A stretch of 64,000 bases of DNA from UPXZ01 sp049840795 (GCA_049840795.1 JASGJK010000010.1:62001-126000); one strand, 5' to 3'. Counted from the first letter of the stretch, positions 27,964-37,962 are shown. Notes: a model not told the origin generated them from the sequence alone. Made by a program: numbers and translations.

Positions 27964-29541
27964 TTAGAACTCAGAACTAAAATGAAACTTGATATTCTTA
28001 AAATCGTTTTGAGCCATTTGAAGCACGTAATTACTGTCGGCTAAAAACACATCTCTGCCTTCCTTATCCACAGCCATATATTGCGCCTTACGTTTTTTAA
28101 AGTTATCTAATTCTACGGTATCGTCACTCTCTATCCAGCAAGCTTTATATAGCGAAATAGGCTCCCAACGGCATTGAGCATTGTATTCATGAAGCAAGCG
28201 GTATTGGATGACCTCAAACTGCAGTTGTCCGACGGTACCCACAATTTTTCTTCCGTTATACTGATTGGTAAATAATTGCGCTACCCCTTCGTCCATCAAT
28301 TGATTGATGCCTTTATCCAACTGTTTGGCTTTCATCGGATCTGCATTTTCGATGTACATAAACATTTCGGGCGAAAAACTGGGTAATCCTTTGAAATGTA
28401 ACTCTTCCCCCGAAGTCAATGTATCTCCTATTTTGAAATTTCCCGTATCGGGTAGCCCCACGATGTCGCCGGCATAAGCTTCGTCCACCGTTTCCTTTTT
28501 CTGCGCCATAAAAGCGGTAGGACTCGAAAAACGCATCATTTTCCCGTGGCGAACGTGTTTGTAATTAACGTTGCGCTCAAACTTTCCACTACATATTTTT
28601 ACAAAAGCGATACAACTACGGTGGTTCGGATCCATATTGGCATGAATCTTAAATATAAATCCGGAAAACGATTCTTCGTAAGGATTTACAATTCGTTCCA
28701 ATGTTTGTATCGGGCGAGGTGAGGGGGCAATCTCCACAAAGCAATCCAGCAACTCTTTTACTCCAAAATTGTTTAACGCGCTCCCGAAAAATACGGGTGC
28801 CAAATGTCCTTCAAGATACAAATTTTTATCAAAAGGTTCGTAAACGCCTTCGATCAATTCCATATCTTCACGTAACTTTGTAGCGTTTCTTTCTTCCACC
28901 AAGCTATCTAATTCTTTACTCTGAATATCGGCTAATTCTACCGATTCGCTGATGGTTTGTTTGTTTGGAGTATAAAGTTGTAAATTTTGCTCGAAGATAT
29001 TATATACACCTTTAAATGTAGCTCCCATACTGATAGGCCAACTTAGAGGTCGTACATTGATGCCTAATTCGGCTTCGAGTTCATCAAGTAAGTCAAATGG
29101 GTCACGCCCTTCTCTGTCCATCTTATTTACAAAGATAATGACCGGCGTATTGCGCATACGGCACACGTTCATCAATTTACGGGTTTGAGCCTCAACTCCT
29201 TTTGCGGCATCTACTACAATAATAACACTGTCCACAGCAGTGAGAGTTCTGTAAGTGTCTTCCGCGAAGTCCTGGTCCCCCGGCATATCTAATATGTTGA
29301 TTTTGTAATCGTTGTATTCAAACCCCATCACCGAAGTAGCAACAGATATACCGCGTTGCTTTTCGATTTCCATCCAGTCTGAAGTCGCTGTCTTTTTGAT
29401 TTTATTTGATTTTACAGCTCCGGCAACATGAATAGCACCTCCAAAAAGTAAAAGTTTTTCGGTCAGAGTGGTTTTTCCTGCGTCAGGATGACTGATAATG
29501 GCAAATGTACGACGACGGTTTATTTCAGATTGTAAGCTCAT
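27964..29541 (-). CDS. prfC: Peptide chain release factor 3 (RF3)
   Basis: Intact 525-residue GTPase that recycles RF1/RF2 from the ribosome after termination. Motifs: ISHPDAGKTTLTEKLL (G1, residues 16-31), the switch region KQRGISVATSV, DMPGDQDFAEDTYRTL (G3) and VNKMDREGRDPFDLL (G4). A domain with NVRPLSWPISMG and a C-terminal domain ending QMAQNDFKNIKFHFSSEF match RF3. Length fits the family (about 525-530). It has its own promoter (29630-29661) and is one of the genes here without any lesion. No other release-factor gene is adjacent. Confidence 0.95.
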   Translation of the reverse strand: MSLQSEINRRRTFAIISHPDAGKTTLTEKLLLFGGAIHVAGAVKSNKIKKTATSDWMEIEKQRGISVATSVMGFEYNDYKINILDMPGDQDFAEDTYRTLTAVDSVIIVVDAAKGVEAQTRKLMNVCRMRNTPVIIFVNKMDREGRDPFDLLDELEAELGINVRPLSWPISMGATFKGVYNIFEQNLQLYTPNKQTISESVELADIQSKELDSLVEERNATKLREDMELIEGVYEPFDKNLYLEGHLAPVFFGSALNNFGVKELLDCFVEIAPSPRPIQTLERIVNPYEESFSGFIFKIHANMDPNHRSCIAFVKICSGKFERNVNYKHVRHGKMMRFSSPTAFMAQKKETVDEAYAGDIVGLPDTGNFKIGDTLTSGEELHFKGLPSFSPEMFMYIENADPMKAKQLDKGINQLMDEGVAQLFTNQYNGRKIVGTVGQLQFEVIQYRLLHEYNAQCRWEPISLYKACWIESDDTVELDNFKKRKAQYMAVDKEGRDVFLADSNYVLQMAQNDFKNIKFHFSSEF

Positions 29542-29629
29542 TTTATGGTTGATTTGTAAAAAACGGTGAATTAATTGATTGGTGAATTGCTTTTATTTAA
29601 TCGGTCTAACCATTCAACTAAAATGGCGA

Positions 29630-29661
29630 CAAAGGTACGAATTTTCAGTAATGTGGACAAA
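29630..29661 (-). promoter_or_regulatory. prfC promoter (Bacteroidota type)
   Basis: On the reverse strand TTTG (29658-29661) is followed after 20 bases by TACCTTTG (29630-29637), a full match to the TTTG/TAnnTTTG primary promoter, 90 bases before the prfC start. It overlaps the tail of the opposite gene's terminator. Confidence 0.75.
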
Positions 29662-29691
29662 AAACAGCCGAATCACTTTGATTCGGCTGTT
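29658..29691 (-). terminator. Rho-independent terminator of the FadL-type gene
   Basis: AACAGCCGAATCA (29663-29675) pairs perfectly with TGATTCGGCTGTT (29679-29691) around a 3-base loop. On the reverse strand the stem is followed by a T6 run, so it ends transcription coming from the outer membrane protein gene at 29797-31337, just before the prfC promoter. Confidence 0.85.
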
Positions 29692-29796
29692 GTCAATAGC
29701 TGTCATATAAACACGTTACGTATTAAATGTAAATCATAAAATATTGTCGCGCGAGTTTTATACAACCAATATGAGAAAATCCGCGGACAATATAGT

Positions 29797-30099
29797 TCAG
29801 AATCTAAGACCTAATGTTATCACCAAGTTATTGGAATTTGATTTGGAGTCGGCTCCGTATGCTCCTTGATATGAATAGAAGTTTTCATTTCTAACTCTTA
29901 AAGCATAAGCTGCGTCCAAATACCAGCTGGAAGTACGATAACCGGTACCAACTGAGAAATATTGTGTGTTCAAATGATCGAAATGTTCTGTATTGGTATT
30001 GGTTGTATAGAACTCAAGTGCTTTCCCATTTTTGTAGTCAGGATTAGTAGCGCCCGTAGCATACGAATAACCTGCACGCAATGCTACGTTGGGTGTCAA
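29797..30099 (-). pseudogene. FadL/OmpP1-type outer membrane protein, C-terminal fragment
   Basis: Last strands of the barrel: TPNVALRAGYSYATGATNPD, YFSVGTGYRTSSWYLDAAYA and NNLVITLGLRF, ending in an aromatic residue as outer-membrane barrels do. It continues a gene begun at 31337. The stretch 30100-30200 between fragments still encodes in-frame remnants (RFSDENGNSEGFKLENDGMS) with at least one more shift. Confidence 0.8.
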
Positions 30100-30200
30100 T
30101 TTGTATTCGCCTCCGAATTTTATTTACATGACCGGCTTTCAATACATTGCTCATCCCATCGTTTTCAAGCTTAAAGCCTTCGCTGTTTCCGTTCTCATCG

Positions 30201-30794
30201 CTAAATCTCATACCCCGGATAATTTATGAAGTTATATTCGGCAGATAGTAAGCCTTTTTTGCCAAATAGATAAGCTATGCTTCCCTGAGCTTGAAATGCG
30301 CTGGTAATTTGAAACTTTTGACTTCCTATATGCGATGGAATTTCGGGCTGGTCTTTCGATTCCATTTTTGATGAATATAATTCAAAGTCGTTGAACTCTG
30401 AGATGGAATAAAATGTAGGTGTGTGAATAGACGCTCCTATTCTTAAATCATTCGTTAACAATGCTATTGCTCCAATTTTCAAATTTACCCCCGTACCAGA
30501 TTGATTCAACGTGTTGTTTAATCTGAAGTTGTCTCCTGAATTATTTTTTTCAGAAATAATTGACTCCAATCGATATTCTAAAGAACTGATATTAAAATTA
30601 GCTCCCAAAAAGACACGGTTGTTGAAATTTCCAGCCCAGCCAAATCCGTATTCGCTAACAGAACCTCTTTCAAATAAATGGTGGTACAGATCGGGATTGC
30701 CACTGAATCCTGAACTCCAAGTCGTCTTATTGTTGTTTACTGTTGGATCGATTAAATATCCCCAATATCCTAAGATTGATACACCAAGGAGCAA
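30201..30794 (-). pseudogene. FadL/OmpP1-type outer membrane protein, middle fragment
   Basis: 197 residues of alternating barrel strands: EYGFGWAGNFNNRVFLGANF, GVNLKIGAIALLTNDLRIGA, SIHTPTFYSISEFNDFELYS and KKGLLSAEYNFINYPGYEI. The RIGASIHTPTFY motif is typical of the TodX/FadL family in Bacteroidales. Frame breaks lie on both sides (near 30200 and 30790-30800). Confidence 0.8.
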
Positions 30795-30815
30795 AGTTTT
30801 GATCGCTATTTCTAT

Positions 30816-31337
30816 CTATGTATGGATCGTAATCGGAGTTTTTTTAAAATCGTCTTCAATACGGTTGGCATCATTAGTAAAACCTGCAATGAAATCGGTA
30901 AACGATTTGTTAAGTGAATTTCCATTGAGGCTTAGCGTTCTGTTAAAGTCCTTAACTTTATTATACGTAAAAGAGAAGTTTGAATTTAACAGCCCTGAAT
31001 TATTATAGGTTGGCACCGAAATAACGTAAGATAAATGATTGAATTTTAGATTCAAGTCACTTTTGTTAGTCTTGGTTGATAGCAGATTGGTGGAGTTTGT
31101 TTTGTAAGAACCGTCTAATGTAACGGCTAATTCCGAAGAACGAAAAACGCCTAATCCCGCCGGATTGTCTTTGATAGCTGAGGCATCTCCGCCAAGCGCT
31201 CCAAAAGCGCCACCCATACTCATATATCTCGCTGTACCTGTGATGTCGGTTTGAGTTAATCTAAGCGCATCATATTCTGTTTGAGCCGAAATAAAGGTTG
31301 CTGTGAACATTATTCCAAGCGAAAAATATTTTTTCAT
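30816..31337 (-). pseudogene. FadL/OmpP1-type outer membrane protein, N-terminal fragment
   Basis: Signal peptide MKKYFSLGIMFTATFISAQT, then the conserved N-terminal plug ITGTARYMSMGGAFGALGGD with ASAIKDNPAGLGVFRSSELA; the DNPAGLG motif marks OMPP1/FadL/TodX proteins, which transport hydrophobic compounds. The fragment ends after FKKTPITIHT*, where the proper frame reads SDYDPYIDRNSDQNFAP. Reassembled length would be near 510 residues. Some T9SS components are relatives of this family, but the sequence looks like a general FadL-type porin. Confidence 0.82.
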
Positions 31338-31375
31338 ATCTATTGTCTATTTATGTTGTTTTGAAACTCTGTTTA

Positions 31376-32086
31376 TTATCTTCTGCCTCCTCCTGATGAA
31401 CTACCACTGGAGCGACCTCCTCCTGAACTACTGCTACCGCTCGAATAGCTTCCGGAGCTTCTCGAACCACTTGAACTATTGGAATATGAAGAGCTGCTTC
31501 TGCTACCACTGTCGTAAGAAGACGAAGATCTGGACGGTGTGTTGTTTGTTTGACTGCTTCTCGATTGATATGTAGAACTTCCCCGACTCGAATCATAAGT
31601 GCTGCTACCTCGCGAGTTACTGTTTGAACTTCTGGACGGAGAAGAAGCGTTTATCATCTCGTTTGAAGAGCGAGACGTGGTACGTGTAGAATATGTTTGA
31701 GCGCCGTTATACGAACTTCTCACCGAGCGTTCTCCCGATACTGCTGAGGATTGTCTTGTGCCGGTACTGTATCCGCTCGTGCCGCGCGAACCACTTACCA
31801 CGGTATAAGGACTTCTCGAACGGCCTTCAGAGGATGTTGACGCGGTTCTCGTTGTGTTACTTACACCGGATGTCATTCGCCCGCTATAGTTTGATGTTTG
31901 TCTTCTGTATGAATTGTCGGCATCTCTGTTGTATAGGTTGCCATAATATCCACTACCTCCGTAGTAGGGACAATCCCATCCGTAATATCCTCCATAATAC
32001 CATCCGTATCCATAATACCCTCCGTAATACGGGCACCCCCATCCGTAACACCCATAGTACATGGATAATAATATGAATAATACCAA
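31376..32086 (-). pseudogene. Ser/Gly/Tyr-rich exported protein, C-terminal low-complexity part
   Basis: Begins (in frame) with an extreme Tyr/Gly/Trp-rich block (YYGGYYGYGWYYGGYYGWDC) and continues into about 170 residues dominated by Ser, Gly, Arg and Thr (SRSSSSYDSGSRSSSSYSNS), ending GGGRR. Similar low-complexity tails occur in many Bacteroidota surface proteins of unknown role. Joined to the next fragment by a shift near 32050-32065. Being low complexity, it may be flexible, sticky or a glycosylation platform; that is speculation. Confidence 0.65.
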
Positions 32087-32548
32087 GGATTATAATACCG
32101 TCCCCAGGCCATAATAAGGCGACCAAAAGAACTTCCCCAATAGAGATTCCAATTCCAACCGCTGTCAAAGTAGCTGTTATTCCAAGAGTCATCGTCATCA
32201 TCTTCTAATAAAAAATATCTTTCATTGCTATGGAATCGCTTAATCCTGTCAGTATATTCTTCAGATTCAGTGTCGGTAGTTAGTGTATCCTCCGCTTCGT
32301 TGTTAACTACATAAACCGTATCGGAAACAATATTTGTTCTGTTTCCATTTTGGTCAATAAAAACAATCTCCCTTGCCCCGTTTTTGTAAACCGGCTTTTG
32401 GCGTTCGTTTTCTGTTTTTGTTTTTTTAGTCATCACCTCGTCATTGGGAGTTAGATATACATCATCAACGATTTGTCCGTTTGATTGCGCGGAAACAATT
32501 GCCAGCGAATACAATCAAAAAGTGAATGATAAAAGTTAGGCGTTTCAT
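31873..32548 (-). pseudogene. Ser/Gly/Tyr-rich exported protein, N-terminal part
   Basis: The start is most likely ATG 32546-32548 (MKRLTFIIHFL), one frame off from the main frame that reads LYSLAIVSAQSNGQIVDDVY; a base near 32515-32525 joins them into a signal peptide ending VSAQ. Then come a lysine-rich segment, VFIDQNGNRTNIVSDTVYVV, an acidic run (LLEDDDDDSWNN) and SGWNWNLYWGSSFGRLIMAW. After about residue 150 the true frame switches to the Tyr/Gly-rich block. No family recognised. Confidence 0.65.
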
Positions 32549-32720
32549 TTTTTAGTTGGGTATTAAAGGTTTTTATATACAATTTTCATCAAATAAAATC
32601 TCTCTTTTTTATACTTGCACAACAACCGTGCAATAGCATTATAATGACGCAGTATTAACATTTTTGAGGTAAATATTTATTGTCTTGGCAATTGAACATC
32701 GTTGTTATGAAACATTTGTG

Positions 32721-32728
32721 TAACTTTG
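32721..32728 (+). promoter_or_regulatory. Possible -7 box of prmA
   Basis: TAACTTTG matches TAnnTTTG 28 bases before the prmA ATG. No convincing -33 box. Confidence 0.4.
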
Positions 32729-32756
32729 CCACAGTAATGAAAATCTGACAAAAATA

Positions 32757-33607
32757 ATGAAATATACGGTTGTAAGTTTGTTTTTTAACAAAGAAAGAGA
32801 GTTTGTTGCCGACATTTTGGCTGCGCGTTTGGGCAAAATAGGTTTTGATAGTTTTGTAGAGACCGAAGATGGATTAAATGGGTTTATCTTATCGTCAGTA
32901 TTTGATGAAAATGCGTTGAAAAACCGGTTGAATGAATTTGAATATGATGAAAATATAACATACAAAGTAGAAGCGACGGAAGATAAAAATTGGAATGAAG
33001 AGTGGGAAAAAAACTTTTTTGAACCGATAGTTATTGGCAATGAGTGTGTGATTCACAGTTCTTTTCATCATAATTTTCCTTCTTGTAAATACGACATTGT
33101 TATTGATCCTAAAATGGCTTTTGGTACCGGTCATCACGAAACTACAAGCTTGATGATTGCCGAAATCCTGAAAATGAATGTGAAAAATAAACGTGTATTG
33201 GATATGGGATGCGGTACTTCCGTGTTGGCAATTTTGGCGGAAAAATGTGGTGCAAGAGAGCTAACTGCCATTGATACTGACGATTGGTGTGTTGAAAATT
33301 CATTGGAAAACATAATGCTGAATGAGTCGAAAAATATCAAGGTGCTGCTTGGTGGCGCTGAACTGCTTGACAATGAGACGCCTTTTGATATTATCATTGC
33401 GAATATCAATAGAAATATATTGTTGAACGATATGGCTGCCTATGCCGCTCGCCTTAAAGATAATGGTGAATTATACATTTAGTGGGTTTTATGCCCGAAG
33501 ATATACCGATTCTCGAAGCAAAAGCAAATGAATTGAACCTGCAAAAAAAATATTCCACTGCAAAAAACAATTGGGCAATGATTAAGCTAACGAAGAATAG
33601 CTTGTGA
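32757..33607 (+). pseudogene. prmA: Ribosomal protein L11 methyltransferase (frameshifted near 3' end)
   Basis: PrmA trimethylates ribosomal protein L11 using SAM. The main frame (32757-33482, 241 residues) includes KNWNEEWEKNFFEPIVIG, DPKMAFGTGHHETTSLMIAE (family signature FGTGxHxTT) and the SAM motif VLDMGCGTSVLAILAEKCGA, then DIIIANINRNILL. It stops at GELYI*, but the true C-terminus follows after two single-base changes (near 33478 and 33488): SGFMPEDIPILEAKANELNL then NNWAMIKLTKNSL, stop at 33607. The methyltransferase fold is otherwise complete. The full length would be about 282 residues. Confidence 0.9.
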
Positions 33608-33686
33608 GGCTTCAACGATGTCGGTTGTAGCTGTAATTGTTGGCAAAAATTGCTAACTTTTTGATCCCATAAGGAGCGTACATAAA

Positions 33687-34349
33687 TCAAAACTCTTCCA
33701 TCTTGATTTTTCTGAAATCAATCGGATACCCTTCGTATTGGAGCAATGTTCTACCTCTATTCACCGATGGATTGTTTGCTTTGTTGACCACTTTACCGTT
33801 AAGTTTTTGAGTGACAATGTTATCTTTAACGATTATTTCGATAGAATTCCATTTCCCCATTTTCTTTTCGGCATCGGCAGTTTTGCTGTATATCACGCTT
33901 TTACCGGCTGTGGTTGTTTTTCCGTCAATTTCACAGGTTACTCCGCATAGAAGAATAAAATCACCTGTTGAGCCGGATTTTATCTGAAATTGTATTCCTG
34001 CCGGCCACAACGCATCTTTTGCCGTGTCGGGTACAAGATACATAATGCCGCTATTTTTGGTTTTGGACGATTTGCTGAAACTGCTGTCGGTGTTCCATTT
34101 GAATTGAGCCGAGAGTTTGAAATTAGCAAATGATTGTTTGCTCATAAGGTAGCCGGCTTTCTTTCCATATAGCCGGAGGCATTTTTTTTCAACACTGAAA
34201 AGTTCCAAAGCAGACAAGCGATTTCCGGTTGCCGCGTCAAATGCATACCAATTATCCAACCCCTTGCAATTAAACAGATGGACGGTTTGAGCCGACAGAA
34301 AAATAGGAAATAGGGTACAGAGTAAAAGAATACGTGTTTTTGTTCGCAT
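33687..34349 (-). CDS. Secreted DUF1080 / 3-keto-disaccharide hydrolase-like protein
   Basis: Signal peptide MRTKTRILLLCTLFPIFLSA and a jelly-roll domain of about 195 residues. Family landmarks: LFNCKGLDNWYAFD at the start, KLSAQFKWNTDSSF, KNSGIMYLVP (usually NSGI), AGIQFQI, KWNSIEIIVKDN and the ending LLQYEGYPIDFRKIKM, matching the QxEGxxIxFRNI close of DUF1080. Members act on 3-keto sugars or bind glycans; export suggests periplasmic action. Intact, 19 bases after the upstream DUF3667 gene, so probably co-transcribed. Confidence 0.85.
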   Translation of the reverse strand: MRTKTRILLLCTLFPIFLSAQTVHLFNCKGLDNWYAFDAATGNRLSALELFSVEKKCLRLYGKKAGYLMSKQSFANFKLSAQFKWNTDSSFSKSSKTKNSGIMYLVPDTAKDALWPAGIQFQIKSGSTGDFILLCGVTCEIDGKTTTAGKSVIYSKTADAEKKMGKWNSIEIIVKDNIVTQKLNGKVVNKANNPSVNRGRTLLQYEGYPIDFRKIKMEEF

Positions 34350-34368
34350 TATATTTTTATTTGAGTAA

Positions 34369-35313
34369 TTAATGTATCGTATAAATAGTGAAAATTATCG
34401 TGACAAGAGTCAATGTTACCATAAGAATAAAATTCAATCCCAATAGAAACAGACTTTTCCATACCGTATGTTTTTTACTTATTTTGTAAACACGGTATTG
34501 TGCAATAAAAAAGTAACAAAAAGCATATAGAACCAATATGATTGAGGCAAAGGAAGAAATCGAATTGATAGCCGGTAGGTTTATCCATTCGCTCAACGCG
34601 TCAAATAAGAAAGCGAGCAAGCAAACCAGCAAAAGGAATGAAAAATAATGAAGCGTAAATATCCCGTGATCAAAAAACCACCATTTCTTTTTGTTATGAA
34701 AAAGCCAGAGGAAAAAAGCGAAGATAGGAAGATAGATAAACAACATTTTAGGTATGTTGTGCGTCAGATTTTCTTTAATTTTTTCTGAGAAATTGTTAAT
34801 GCCCTTAACTTCAATGGCTTTTTTGTATATGGTGTATTGAAGCTGCCCCATATTACTGTTGATATTATACACGGAGTCCAACTGTTCAATTGTACGAATG
34901 GACATTTTGGCATCATTTAAATAAAACCCGCGATGTGAGGTGGCGGCTTTGGTCTCTTTTATAGTTGCATCAGGATAAGTGGTTTCCCCGTGCTTTTTTG
35001 TAGGAAAAACAGCTATCAGAAAAAAGGTAATGAAACTGATAAAAATATAAAGTTTGACCGGCGCTACATGCTGATTACGTTTACCTTCCAGATATTTTTT
35101 TGTCAATTCGCCCGGCTTGAAAAAAAGACTCTTTATCGTATGCCAAAAATTATTGTCGTAGTGTGTAAAATCTTCTACGAAGTGAGTAATTAAGTAGACG
35201 AAAGACTGTCTGGTTTCAATGTTTTCTTGTCCACAATGAGTACAAAAACGGTTTGTTACTTCGTTGCCGCAATTTTGACATATCTTTTCTTTTCTGAGTT
35301 TACCGTGGCTCAT
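34369..35313 (-). CDS. DUF3667 zinc-ribbon membrane protein
   Basis: 314 residues. The N-terminus has a zinc ribbon CQNCGNEVTNRFCTHCGQEN, followed by the family-defining sequence TRQSFVYLITHFVEDFTHYD, then LFFKPGELTKKYLEGKRNQH and VAPVKLYIFISFITFFLIAV. Four to five membrane helices follow (KMLFIYLPIFAFFLWLF, FTLHYFSFLLLVCLLAFLF, ASIILVLYAFCYFFIAQYRV). DUF3667 proteins are common in Bacteroidota; their function is unknown. Intact. Confidence 0.85.
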   Translation of the reverse strand: MSHGKLRKEKICQNCGNEVTNRFCTHCGQENIETRQSFVYLITHFVEDFTHYDNNFWHTIKSLFFKPGELTKKYLEGKRNQHVAPVKLYIFISFITFFLIAVFPTKKHGETTYPDATIKETKAATSHRGFYLNDAKMSIRTIEQLDSVYNINSNMGQLQYTIYKKAIEVKGINNFSEKIKENLTHNIPKMLFIYLPIFAFFLWLFHNKKKWWFFDHGIFTLHYFSFLLLVCLLAFLFDALSEWINLPAINSISSFASIILVLYAFCYFFIAQYRVYKISKKHTVWKSLFLLGLNFILMVTLTLVTIIFTIYTIH

Positions 35314-35570
35314 ACCCTAATATAAAGTGATAATGAAATGATGGAGGACAGACAGTTTATCCGTTTTTGTCCGTATCTGTCCAATTGATTTTTTCTTGCA
35401 AAGATAAATTTATTTTCAATTTAATAAACAAAAAGCGAATATTGTGTGCTGTTTTGTTTTTAATATTGAATAATATTAAACATAAAATCAATTTTATATA
35501 ATATTTTTTTTGAATAAATTAAAATTATATTACTTTTATGCTGTTTTAATTCATAATTCATAATTTTAAT

Positions 35571-35834
35571 ATGCTACCTACCTCTTGTCCGAGTTGCCGT
35601 GCGCACCTCAAAGTGAAATCATTAAAATGCGAAAATTGTGGCACAGAAGTGTCAGGCTCGTATGAGTTACCCGTTTTGGCACAATTGCCGGATGACGATC
35701 AGCAATTTATCCTTCGTTTTATAAAAAACAGCGGGAGTCTTAAAGATATGGCAGGCGAACTCAAATTAAGTTATCCTACCGTGCGAAATATGTTAAATGA
35801 AATTATTGAAAAAATTAAACAGTATGAAAAATAA
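35571..35834 (+). CDS. DUF2089-family zinc-ribbon/HTH protein
   Basis: 87 residues: a zinc ribbon (TSCPSCRAHLKVKSLKCENC) followed by a helix-turn-helix-like segment FIKNSGSLKDMAGELKLSYP and TVRNMLNEIIEKI. DUF2089 proteins are predicted regulators or anti-sigma-like adaptors. Its stop overlaps the start of the YIP1-family gene, so the two are translationally coupled, and the hydrolase gene follows. A likely role is control of this small membrane operon. Confidence 0.85.
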   Translation: MLPTSCPSCRAHLKVKSLKCENCGTEVSGSYELPVLAQLPDDDQQFILRFIKNSGSLKDMAGELKLSYPTVRNMLNEIIEKIKQYEK

Positions 35835-36409
35835 AAGTTCTTGGACGTTGATTTGGAATCCGTTCACCCGTATTGCGGGCTGGCAAGCATTTTTTATAGG
35901 AATATTTGTGGTACTTTTTAGGCGCCATTATCGGTAAATTCACAAATTTGCTTTTCGATGGAGCGATTGATGCTCACTATTCTGGTGGACAATTTACTTT
36001 TATACAGGCAATCATTGTATCATTAGTCGATGTTACAACTCTTTTTTTGACTATGATCGCCGGCGCTTATGTGCTGACTAAGAATTTTCGAATCATCGAT
36101 ATTCTTGGAACGATGACATTTGCGCGTACTCCATTCTTGCTGATGGCGGTTTTAGCATTGTTTGTCAAACAGCCTGAGTACAGTGAGATAATCAAACAGC
36201 CAACGGTTATACTCACTTATCCAATGTTTTTAGTGTTCGTTTTGCTATCCATACCTATTATGGTTTGGATTATTGCGCTGATGTACCATGCTTTCAAGGT
36301 TTCAACCGGTACAAATGGAGCAAAACTGACAAGTGTGTTTATTGTTGCTTTAGTCGTAGCCGAAATTACATCAAAAGTTTTAATACTGCTATTTGTTCAT
36401 AATTTATAA
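35824..36409 (+). pseudogene. YIP1-family membrane protein (5' frameshift)
   Basis: The ATG at 35824 overlaps the DUF2089 stop and gives MKNKSSWTLIWNPFTRIAGW with QAFFIGIF, after which the frame is lost near 35905-35915; the main frame continues LWYFLGAIIGKFTNLLFDGA. About five membrane helices (FLTMIAGAYVLTKNFRIIDI, PFLLMAVLALF, MFLVFVLLSIPIMVWIIALM, LTSVFIVALVVAEITSKVLI). The NPFxRIAGW start and helical pattern fit YIP1-type proteins; the role in bacteria is unknown. Confidence 0.75.
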
Positions 36410-36417
36410 ATGCAAAA

Positions 36418-37821
36418 ATGAAAAAAACAGGTTGCTTTTTTTTAGTGATATGCGCTTCATTTTTCTCCGTTGCACAGGATATTTCAGGTCAATGGAGTGG
36501 ATTGTTAAAAACCCAAGGTGTAGAGTTGCGATTGGTTTTTAATGTAAATAAAACGGGAGATTCATATACTGCAACGCTTGATAGTCCCGACCAAAACGCG
36601 CACGGAATTCCGGTTTCCTCCATTTTGTGTCAAAACGACTCGGTAAAGATTGAAGCTAAATCAATTTATGCAAAATACGAAGGAAAATACCAAATAGAAG
36701 ACAGTATAACCGGCATTTTCTATCAAATGGGGGTGTCTATTCCGCTTAATCTTAAAAAAGGAAAAGTCCCGGAGAAAATTGTAATGCGCCCGCAAGAACC
36801 GATGAAACCCTATCTGTATTATACCGAAGAAGTTAAATTCTTAAATAAAACGGATGGAAATACACTCGCAGGTACGCTTACATTGCCTTCAAAGGAGGGC
36901 GTGTATCCGGTAGTGGTGATGATTACCGGAAGCGGACCTCAAAATAGGGATGAAGAGTTATTGGGACATAAACCATTTTTAATTATTGCTGATTTTTTAA
37001 CACGTAACGGAATTGGAGTCTTGCGTTATGACGATAGAGGAACTGCTCACTCAACCGGAAATTTTAAACAGGCAACAACTTATGACTTTTCTAAAGATGT
37101 AGAAGCCGCGATTAATTATTTGCTGACACGCAAAGATATCAATAAGAAGAAAATAGGATTAATAGGGCACAGCGAAGGAGGGATTATAGCGCCAATGGTT
37201 GCCGCACGAAACAAAAATGTGGCGTTTATCGTGATGCTTGCCGGCACCGGTGTTCGAGGCGATAAGTTACTGTTGATGCAGTCGCAAGCTGTGGGAAAAG
37301 CTTCTGGAATAAGCGATAAGGAGCTGACATCGGCTTATAAAATCAATCGGGAAGTGTATGATTTGGTGCTGAAATCAACAGACGTGGAACAACTGAGATT
37401 GAATTTAAACGAATATCTGAGAAAAACAATGAAGAATGACACCACCAAATCTGTCAATCTGTCGAAAGAACAAAGCGAAAGTCAAATAAAAATGCTGACG
37501 GAGCAAATGACATCTCCTTGGATGCAATATCTTTTAAAATATGATCCGATACCGGCATTGGAAAAGATAAAAATACCAGTGCTTGCGTTAAATGGGTCGA
37601 AAGATTTACAAGTTCCTGCTGATGAAAATCTCCCGCCTATTCAACAAGCTCTGCAAAAGGGTGGAAACAAAAAAAATAGTATTGTAAAAATAGAGGGGCT
37701 CAATCATCTGTTTCAGGAGTGTGAAAACGGGACTCCAAACGAATATGGCAAAATAGAGCAAACTTTTTCGCCCGAAGCATTAAATGTTATGCTTAATTGG
37801 ATAAATATGCAAATTAAATGA
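36418..37821 (+). CDS. Secreted alpha/beta hydrolase with N-terminal beta domain
   Basis: 467 residues, intact. Signal peptide MKKTGCFFLVICASFFSVAQ; a beta domain (QWSGLLKTQGVELRLVFNVN to about residue 125) common in Bacteroidota esterases; then an alpha/beta-hydrolase domain with oxyanion region VVVMITGSGPQNRDEE, nucleophile elbow GLIGHSEGGIIAP (Ser near 252), acid residue in LALNGSKDLQVP and His in IEGLNHLFQ. The catalytic triad is complete. Probably a periplasmic esterase or peptidase of the S9-like group. It follows the YIP1 gene by eight bases and is closed by the terminator at 37828. Confidence 0.88.
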   Translation: MKKTGCFFLVICASFFSVAQDISGQWSGLLKTQGVELRLVFNVNKTGDSYTATLDSPDQNAHGIPVSSILCQNDSVKIEAKSIYAKYEGKYQIEDSITGIFYQMGVSIPLNLKKGKVPEKIVMRPQEPMKPYLYYTEEVKFLNKTDGNTLAGTLTLPSKEGVYPVVVMITGSGPQNRDEELLGHKPFLIIADFLTRNGIGVLRYDDRGTAHSTGNFKQATTYDFSKDVEAAINYLLTRKDINKKKIGLIGHSEGGIIAPMVAARNKNVAFIVMLAGTGVRGDKLLLMQSQAVGKASGISDKELTSAYKINREVYDLVLKSTDVEQLRLNLNEYLRKTMKNDTTKSVNLSKEQSESQIKMLTEQMTSPWMQYLLKYDPIPALEKIKIPVLALNGSKDLQVPADENLPPIQQALQKGGNKKNSIVKIEGLNHLFQECENGTPNEYGKIEQTFSPEALNVMLNWINMQIK

Positions 37822-37827
37822 ACGGTA

Positions 37828-37856
37828 ATCGGCTGTCAATCAGCTGATTTTTTTTA
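37828..37856 (+). terminator. Terminator of DUF2089-YIP1-hydrolase operon
   Basis: ATCGGCTG (37828-37835) pairs with CAGCTGAT (37841-37848; one G-U), loop TCAAT, followed by T8. Seven bases after the hydrolase stop. Confidence 0.8.
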
Positions 37857-37914
37857 TCCTTACCACATCGGTAAAAAAACACGGAATAAAAGGCAAAATG
37901 AAGAAAAAAATCTG

Positions 37915-37922
37915 TAATTTTG
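37915..37922 (+). promoter_or_regulatory. Possible -7 box of serC
   Basis: TAATTTTG fits TAnnTTTG, 40 bases before the serC ATG. No clear -33 TTTG. Confidence 0.4.
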
Positions 37923-37962
37923 CATCATTAAATTCGACTAATCATTCAATAATCTTATTTGT

